Source: Chthoniobacterales bacterium (GTDB taxonomy: Bacteria > Verrucomicrobiota > Verrucomicrobiia > Chthoniobacterales > UBA10450). Taken from it: a stretch of 7,901 nt of DNA. Below are positions 4,706-7,901 of this stretch, piece after piece (within the stretch, counting starts at the first letter, position 1; each line of letters starts with the position of its first letter). The notes under the pieces were generated by a model. The model was not told the origin of the DNA and did not search any database. It saw nothing but the letters and a program-made list of their open reading frames with translations. Location: assembly GCA_013695905.1 (NCBI GenBank), contig JACCZQ010000074.1, positions 1 through 7,901 on the forward strand, in the 5' to 3' direction. The translations under genes were made by a program, and so were the position numbers.

Positions 4706-6052
4706 CTAGAGGCCATGTTGCTGCAGCCGCCGGTAAAACGCGCTGCGGCTCAGTCCCAGCGCTTCGGCGGCTTTGCGCGCGTTGCCGTCGAAGCGGCTCA
4801 GCGCCTTCTTGATCAGAAAACCTTCCACCTCCTCGAGACTCATGTCCTCCAGCCGGGTGGAATCGTCGCGACCACTCGTTAGGCCGAGGTCGTTCACCTT
4901 CACCTGCTGCCCCTGCGCCATCAGCACCGCGCGTTCGATCACGTGATCCAGCTCCCGCACATTTCCGGGGAACGGGTGCTGCATCAGCACATCGCGCGCT
5001 TTTTCTTCAAACGCATTGATCGACTTCCGATAACGCGCCGCATGCGCGCGGAGGAAGCTGTTCGCCAGCAGCATGATATCTTCCCGCCGTTCCCGCAGCG
5101 GCGGCAGCGGAATCTCGATCGTATTCAACCGGAAGAGCAGATCCTGTCGGAAGCGGCCGGCGGCCACTTCCTCGTGCAGATTCGCATTCGTCGCCGAAAC
5201 GATCCGCACATCCGCGTGCAATGTCTTCGAGGAACCGACCCGCTCGAATTCCCCCGTCTCGATCATCCGGAGCAGCTTCGCCTGCTGATTCATCGGGATG
5301 TTCGCGATCTCATCCATGAAGAGCGTGCTCTCATCCGCCAGCTCGAAACGCCCGGCGCGATCCGTCTTCGCATCCGTGAACGCGCCTTTCACATGCCCGA
5401 AGAGTTCGCTCTCGAAAACACCTTCCGAAAGGCCGCCCATGTTCACCGTGATCATGCTGTGCGACGCGCGATTCGAGAGCGCATGCAGCGCCCGCGCCAC
5501 CAAACCCTTCCCGGTGCCGTTCTCGCCGGTGATCAGCACATTCGCATCGGACGGCGCCACGCGGGAGATCAGCTCCAGCACCGGGCGCATGCGCGGCGAT
5601 TCCGCGATCAGGTTCGGAATATTCCCACGCAGCAGCTGATTCGCCGCTTCCAGCCGCCGCCCTTTGCGCAGCGCGCCAGCCAGCTCGATCTGCGTCCGCA
5701 CCACCGCGACCAACCGCTCGTTATCCCACGGCTTCGGGATGAAATCGCGCGCGCCGCGCTTCATCGCTTCCACCGCGAGATCGATCGTCGCCCACGCCGT
5801 CATCACCACGATCGGCAACGTGTCGTCGAGCGCCTGCAGCTTCGGAATAATGTCGAGCCCTTCCTGCCCGGAAGTCGTGTCGCGGGTGTAATTCAGATCC
5901 ATCAGGAGCAGCGAGTAATCACGCTTCTCCAGCGCCTGTGTCACACCCGCGAGCGAAGTCACCGCGTCCGTCTGGTGCCCTTCGCCCTTGAGCAGAATGC
6001 GCAGCGCCTCCAGCACGTCCGTCTGGTCATCCGCAATCAGGATTCTGCTCAT
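4706..6052 (-). CDS. Sigma-54-dependent response regulator, NtrC family
   Basis: Transcription activator of 448 aa that would bind enhancer sites and remodel sigma-54 RNA polymerase by ATP hydrolysis. The receiver domain (1-120) has Asp8/Asp9, phospho-acceptor Asp52 (LLLMDLNY) and Lys107 (PKPW). The AAA+ domain has Walker A GENGTGKG (176-183), ELFGHVKGAFTDA (216-228) and Walker B TLFMDEI (243-249). The sigma-54 contact loop reads GAFTDA rather than GAFTGA. The C-terminal Fis-type helix-turn-helix spans about 405-448 (NARKAAEALGLSRSAFYRR). The reading frame extends to an ATG at 6130, but the start at 6052 (MSRILIADDQ) is chosen because receiver domains begin so and the extra 26 residues resemble no domain. 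The kinase gene follows 30 nt downstream. Its likely target is the sigma-54 promoter of the exporter operon at 2993-3007, inferred from proximity. Confidence 0.95.
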   Translation of the reverse strand: MSRILIADDQTDVLEALRILLKGEGHQTDAVTSLAGVTQALEKRDYSLLLMDLNYTRDTTSGQEGLDIIPKLQALDDTLPIVVMTAWATIDLAVEAMKRGARDFIPKPWDNERLVAVVRTQIELAGALRKGRRLEAANQLLRGNIPNLIAESPRMRPVLELISRVAPSDANVLITGENGTGKGLVARALHALSNRASHSMITVNMGGLSEGVFESELFGHVKGAFTDAKTDRAGRFELADESTLFMDEIANIPMNQQAKLLRMIETGEFERVGSSKTLHADVRIVSATNANLHEEVAAGRFRQDLLFRLNTIEIPLPPLRERREDIMLLANSFLRAHAARYRKSINAFEEKARDVLMQHPFPGNVRELDHVIERAVLMAQGQQVKVNDLGLTSGRDDSTRLEDMSLEEVEGFLIKKALSRFDGNARKAAEALGLSRSAFYRRLQQHGL

Positions 6053-6061
6053 CGAAGTAAC

Positions 6062-6090
6062 TGTGAACCGCGTTTCTGGTGCGGTGTCAA
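6062..6090 (-). promoter_or_regulatory. Weak candidate promoter for the regulator-kinase operon
   Basis: A perfect TTGACA (minus strand, 6090-6085) is followed after 17 nt by TTCACA (6067-6062), a poor -10 match (2 of 6). The predicted start would be only a few bases from the ATG at 6052, giving an almost leaderless message. Low confidence. Confidence 0.2.
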
Positions 6091-6092
6091 TC

Positions 6093-6114
6093 GTGCCGCA
6101 CGTAAGGTGCCGCA
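6093..6114. repeat. Direct repeat GTGCCGCA in the divergent intergenic region
   Basis: GTGCCGCA occurs at 6093-6100 and 6107-6114, a 14-nt period. The first copy also forms a dyad with GTGCGG at 6079-6084 (CCGCAC at 6096-6101). It lies between the regulator and dehydrogenase starts, so it could be an operator for either, but no binding protein can be named. Confidence 0.3.
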
Positions 6115-6132
6115 GAACCTCGCCTGCCATGC

Positions 6133-6150
6133 CTGCACGAATACGTGCAG
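6133..6150. promoter_or_regulatory. Perfect dyad, candidate operator
   Basis: CTGCACG-AATA-CGTGCAG, two perfect 7-bp arms with a 4-nt spacer. It lies 81-98 bp upstream of the regulator start and 50-67 bp upstream of the dehydrogenase start. Its general form (TGCAC..GTGCA) recalls NtrC-type sites, so autoregulation by the adjacent regulator is possible. A site for another factor is equally open. Confidence 0.4.
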
Positions 6151-6199
6151 CTCACCGCGAATTTGGCGTCCACGCGCGCGGCAAACGCGAAGTTCATAT

Positions 6200-7387
6200 A
6201 TGACACCGTTTCATCCCGCACTGAACCTCCGCGCCGTCACTGCTCTCCTCCTCGCGGCCTGCATCGTCACCTCCCCCGCCCTCGCGCAACCGGAACCCAC
6301 CGGCACGCCCTCGGAAGCGAAAGGCTGGCGCAAAGTCACCGTCGCCGAAGACCTCGATCAGCCGTGGGGCATCACTTGGCTGCCGGACGGGCGGCCCTTG
6401 ATCACCGCGAAGGAAGGAACACTCCACACCGTGCGCGACGGCAAGTTAGAGAAGATCGAAATGGACGGCCTCCCGGAGGTATTCAGCGACAACCAGGGCG
6501 CGCTCATGGACATCGCCGTGCACCCGCAGGATCAGGACGCAAAGAACGCGCGCATCTACATGACGCTCTCCACCGGCTCGAAAGATGAGAACCGCACCGT
6601 CCTCGTCCGCGGCACATTCAATGGCGAGCGCGTCACCGGCATCGAGACACTCTTCCGCGTCGAGCCGGCGAAGGACACCAGCCAGCACTTCGGCTCCCGC
6701 ATTCTCTTTCTCGACGACGGCAATCTCCTCATGAGCATCGGCGACGGCGGCAATCCGCCTGCGGAGATCGGCGGCATGCTCGCGCGCGAACAGGCGCAGA
6801 ACTTGAACAGCCACCTCGGCTCCATCTTGCGACTCACCGCCGACGGCAAACCTGCGCCAGGAAATCCGTTCGCCGACAAAAAAGACGCGCTGCCGGAAAT
6901 CTGGAGCTACGGCCATCGGAATATCCAGGGGCTGACCCGCGATCCGCAGAGCGGTCGCATCTGGGCGAACGAACATGGTCCGCGCGGCGGCGACGAAGTG
7001 AACCTGGTGGAAGCGGGAAAAAACTACGGCTGGCCGGAGGTGACGCTGGGACGCGACTACCGCAGCGGCGACGAGATCGGCAAAGACACCGCTGAAGGCA
7101 TGGTGAATCCGAAAGTGGTCTGGATTCCGGCGACTGCGCCTTCCGGGCTGGCGTTCTACACCGGCGACAAGTTTCCGGCGTGGCGCGGCAGCCTTTTCAG
7201 CGGCGGCCTGGTGAGCAAAGATGTGCGCCGCATCGAACTGGACGGAGAGGGAAATCCCGTCCGGCAGGAGCGGATCACCATCGGCGATCGTGTCCGCGAT
7301 GTGAAGCAGGGGCCGGACGGCTACCTCTATGTCCTGACGGACGAGAGCAACGGCAAGGTTTTGCGGATCGAGCCGGAGAAGGAGTGA
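6200..7387 (+). CDS. Exported PQQ-dependent sugar dehydrogenase (YliI/Asd-like, GSDH family)
   Basis: Soluble-type quinoprotein (395 aa) of the six-bladed beta-propeller GSDH/YliI family, expected to oxidise aldoses or related sugars in the periplasm using PQQ and calcium. Residues 1-29 form an export signal: Arg11, hydrophobic stretch 12-28, cleavage likely after ALA at 27-29. LAAC at 18-21 also fits a lipobox. Family motifs: DQPWGITWLPDG (53-64), HFGSR (163-167, His163 the probable base), SIGDGGN (179-185), YGHRNIQGL (237-245), NEHGPRGGDEVNL (257-269), NYGWP (275-279) and APSGLAFYTG (313-322). ATG at 6200 is chosen because it directly precedes the signal peptide; the frame is open far upstream, but there it runs antisense to the regulator. 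It is transcribed away from the regulator with a 147-bp shared gap. No Shine-Dalgarno is obvious. Substrate unknown; no PQQ biosynthesis genes are in the window. Confidence 0.93.
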   Translation: MTPFHPALNLRAVTALLLAACIVTSPALAQPEPTGTPSEAKGWRKVTVAEDLDQPWGITWLPDGRPLITAKEGTLHTVRDGKLEKIEMDGLPEVFSDNQGALMDIAVHPQDQDAKNARIYMTLSTGSKDENRTVLVRGTFNGERVTGIETLFRVEPAKDTSQHFGSRILFLDDGNLLMSIGDGGNPPAEIGGMLAREQAQNLNSHLGSILRLTADGKPAPGNPFADKKDALPEIWSYGHRNIQGLTRDPQSGRIWANEHGPRGGDEVNLVEAGKNYGWPEVTLGRDYRSGDEIGKDTAEGMVNPKVVWIPATAPSGLAFYTGDKFPAWRGSLFSGGLVSKDVRRIELDGEGNPVRQERITIGDRVRDVKQGPDGYLYVLTDESNGKVLRIEPEKE

Positions 7388-7388
7388 C

Positions 7389-7421
7389 GGTGCGCGGGGA
7401 ACGGGACGAATTTCCGCACCG
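7389..7421 (+). other. Inverted repeat just after the dehydrogenase stop
   Basis: GGTGCG/CGCACC, extendable to CGGTGCG (7388-7394) and CGCACCG (7415-7421), 20 nt apart. It starts immediately after the stop codon. There is no T-tract, so it is at best a factor-dependent or 3'-protecting structure. Confidence 0.25.
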
Positions 7422-7436
7422 ACATCCATGTGAGAG

Positions 7437-7483
7437 GCCCGATCAACGCGACTGACGACGGTCAGGCCAAGGCGCAATCGGGC
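7437..7483. other. Nested inverted repeats, possible structured RNA
   Basis: An outer stem GCCCGAT (7437-7443) with ATCGGGC (7477-7483) encloses an inner stem CTGAC-GACG-GTCAG (7452-7465). The nesting suggests a folded RNA or a protein site, but each stem is short and in GC-rich DNA this could be chance. The surrounding stretch 7388-7693 has no gene I can support on either strand. Confidence 0.2.
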
Positions 7484-7693
7484 GCCAGCTTGCTGCCTAA
7501 GGAACGCGGGTCGGGCACTGGAAACGCCGTCCCCACAGTGCTCCAATCTGATCACAATCCTCCTGACTGCCCTCGCTAATTTGACATTGCTTCGATCTGC
7601 AACATGGCCGCAGCAGCGTGAAGAACCACTGCGGTTTCGGCGACGGTGTTCCTCCGCAGACCCGCAGGTGGTGTGCCCGTTCTCGGACCGACT

Positions 7694-7901
7694 TCAATAA
7701 GGATAGTCGGTTCCGACGGTTGCTGCTCGCTGCTTCAGCCACCGGCTGAACTGCGCCATCCACTCCCTTGAGCGCCCGGTCAGGTCCAAGAGCCCCACCC
7801 ATTTTACCAGTCCTCTTCCGTCACCCCCCTCCGGGGGTTTGGCGCTCTCCCTCCCCGGACTTTTCCCGGAGCTCCGCTGCGCTGCGCTCCGGGCTTTATT
7901 C
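7694..7901 (-). CDS. Partial reading frame entering from the right edge, possible transposase remnant
   Basis: A minus-strand frame without an internal start is open from the window edge to a TGA at 7694-7696 (68 codons visible). The first half is low-complexity and basic (Arg/Ser/Gly/Pro rich). The second half looks protein-like: LVKWVGLLDLTGR, then EWMAQFSRWLKQRA, ending TDYPY. The LLDLTGR element recalls C-terminal regions of IS200/REP-associated transposase-like proteins in Planctomycetes and Verrucomicrobia, but this is from memory and weak. Two hairpins lie within it: CCCCC-CTCC-GGGGG at 7824-7837 (followed by TTT on the plus strand) and CCCGGAGC/GCTCCGGG at 7865-7893 (followed by CTTTATT). 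The segment may instead be non-coding with terminators for plus-strand transcripts. Confidence 0.3.
   Translation of the reverse strand, partial: NKARSAAQRSSGKSPGRESAKPPEGGDGRGLVKWVGLLDLTGRSREWMAQFSRWLKQRAATVGTDYPY

Noticed and set aside
4943..6199. Long plus-strand extension upstream of the dehydrogenase start, giving an 814-residue frame
   Set aside because: It is antisense to the well-supported sigma-54 regulator, and its translation is low-complexity, Arg/His/Gln-rich and lacks domains. The signal peptide marks the true start at 6200.
6446..7555. 369-codon minus-strand frame
   Set aside because: It lies mostly opposite the PQQ dehydrogenase, which has all family motifs; the minus frame has none and is a GC-rich shadow.
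7385..7580. In-frame continuation past the dehydrogenase stop that reads somewhat protein-like
   Set aside because: The dehydrogenase already has full family length and its last propeller motifs; the continuation has no match I recognise and ends in a stop.
7497..7802. 101-codon minus-strand frame near the right edge
   Set aside because: Cys/Arg/Ser-rich without motifs. It overlaps a different frame that looks more protein-like, and no ribosome site was seen.

Overview
This window looks like a GC-rich Gram-negative chromosome, most likely Verrucomicrobiota, with Acidobacteriota as an alternative. That placement is an inference from gene content: a periplasmic adaptor implies an outer membrane, an S23-type four-helix-bundle gene is present, an NtrY/NtrC-like pair sits beside a MacAB-like exporter, and heptanucleotide and palindromic repeats fill the intergenic gaps. 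No rRNA, tRNA, CRISPR array or complete insertion sequence was seen.

Layout, left to right. Positions 1-67 are the downstream flank of the exporter operon and hold a short tandem repeat. Positions 68-2917 are a minus-strand operon. In transcription order it carries a small single-pass membrane protein (2917-2609), a membrane-fusion/periplasmic adaptor (2589-1261), a four-helix-bundle S23-family protein (1222-836) and a MacB/LolD-type ABC ATPase (814-68). The permease partner is not in the window and is presumably beyond the left edge. Positions 2918-3337 are a 420-bp regulatory and repeat region. It has a textbook sigma-54 promoter (-24/-12) facing the exporter operon, a plausible sigma-70 promoter just upstream, two dyads at enhancer-like distance, a ~149-bp imperfect palindrome (MITE-like) and a stem-loop after the kinase gene. 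Positions 3338-6052 are a minus-strand two-component pair: an NtrC-type sigma-54 activator followed by a two-TM histidine kinase. Positions 6200-7387 are a divergent plus-strand gene for an exported PQQ-dependent sugar (aldose/sorbosone-type) dehydrogenase. Positions 7388-7901 contain no convincing complete gene, only inverted repeats and a minus-strand reading frame that enters from the right edge.

Working model (inference): the kinase has a very short extracytoplasmic loop, so it probably senses within the membrane or through a membrane partner. It would phosphorylate the NtrC-like regulator, which activates the sigma-54 promoter at 2993-3007 and so switches on the exporter operon. This resembles the Bce-type logic of an intramembrane-sensing kinase tied to an ABC exporter, but with sigma-54 control.

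The S23 gene appears to be a cassette inserted between adaptor and ATPase. It is bracketed by a 27-bp inverted repeat (26/27 matching) made of 7-nt units. The arrangement resembles the S23-encoding intervening sequences of 23S rRNA, where flanking repeats pair into a stem cut by RNase III.
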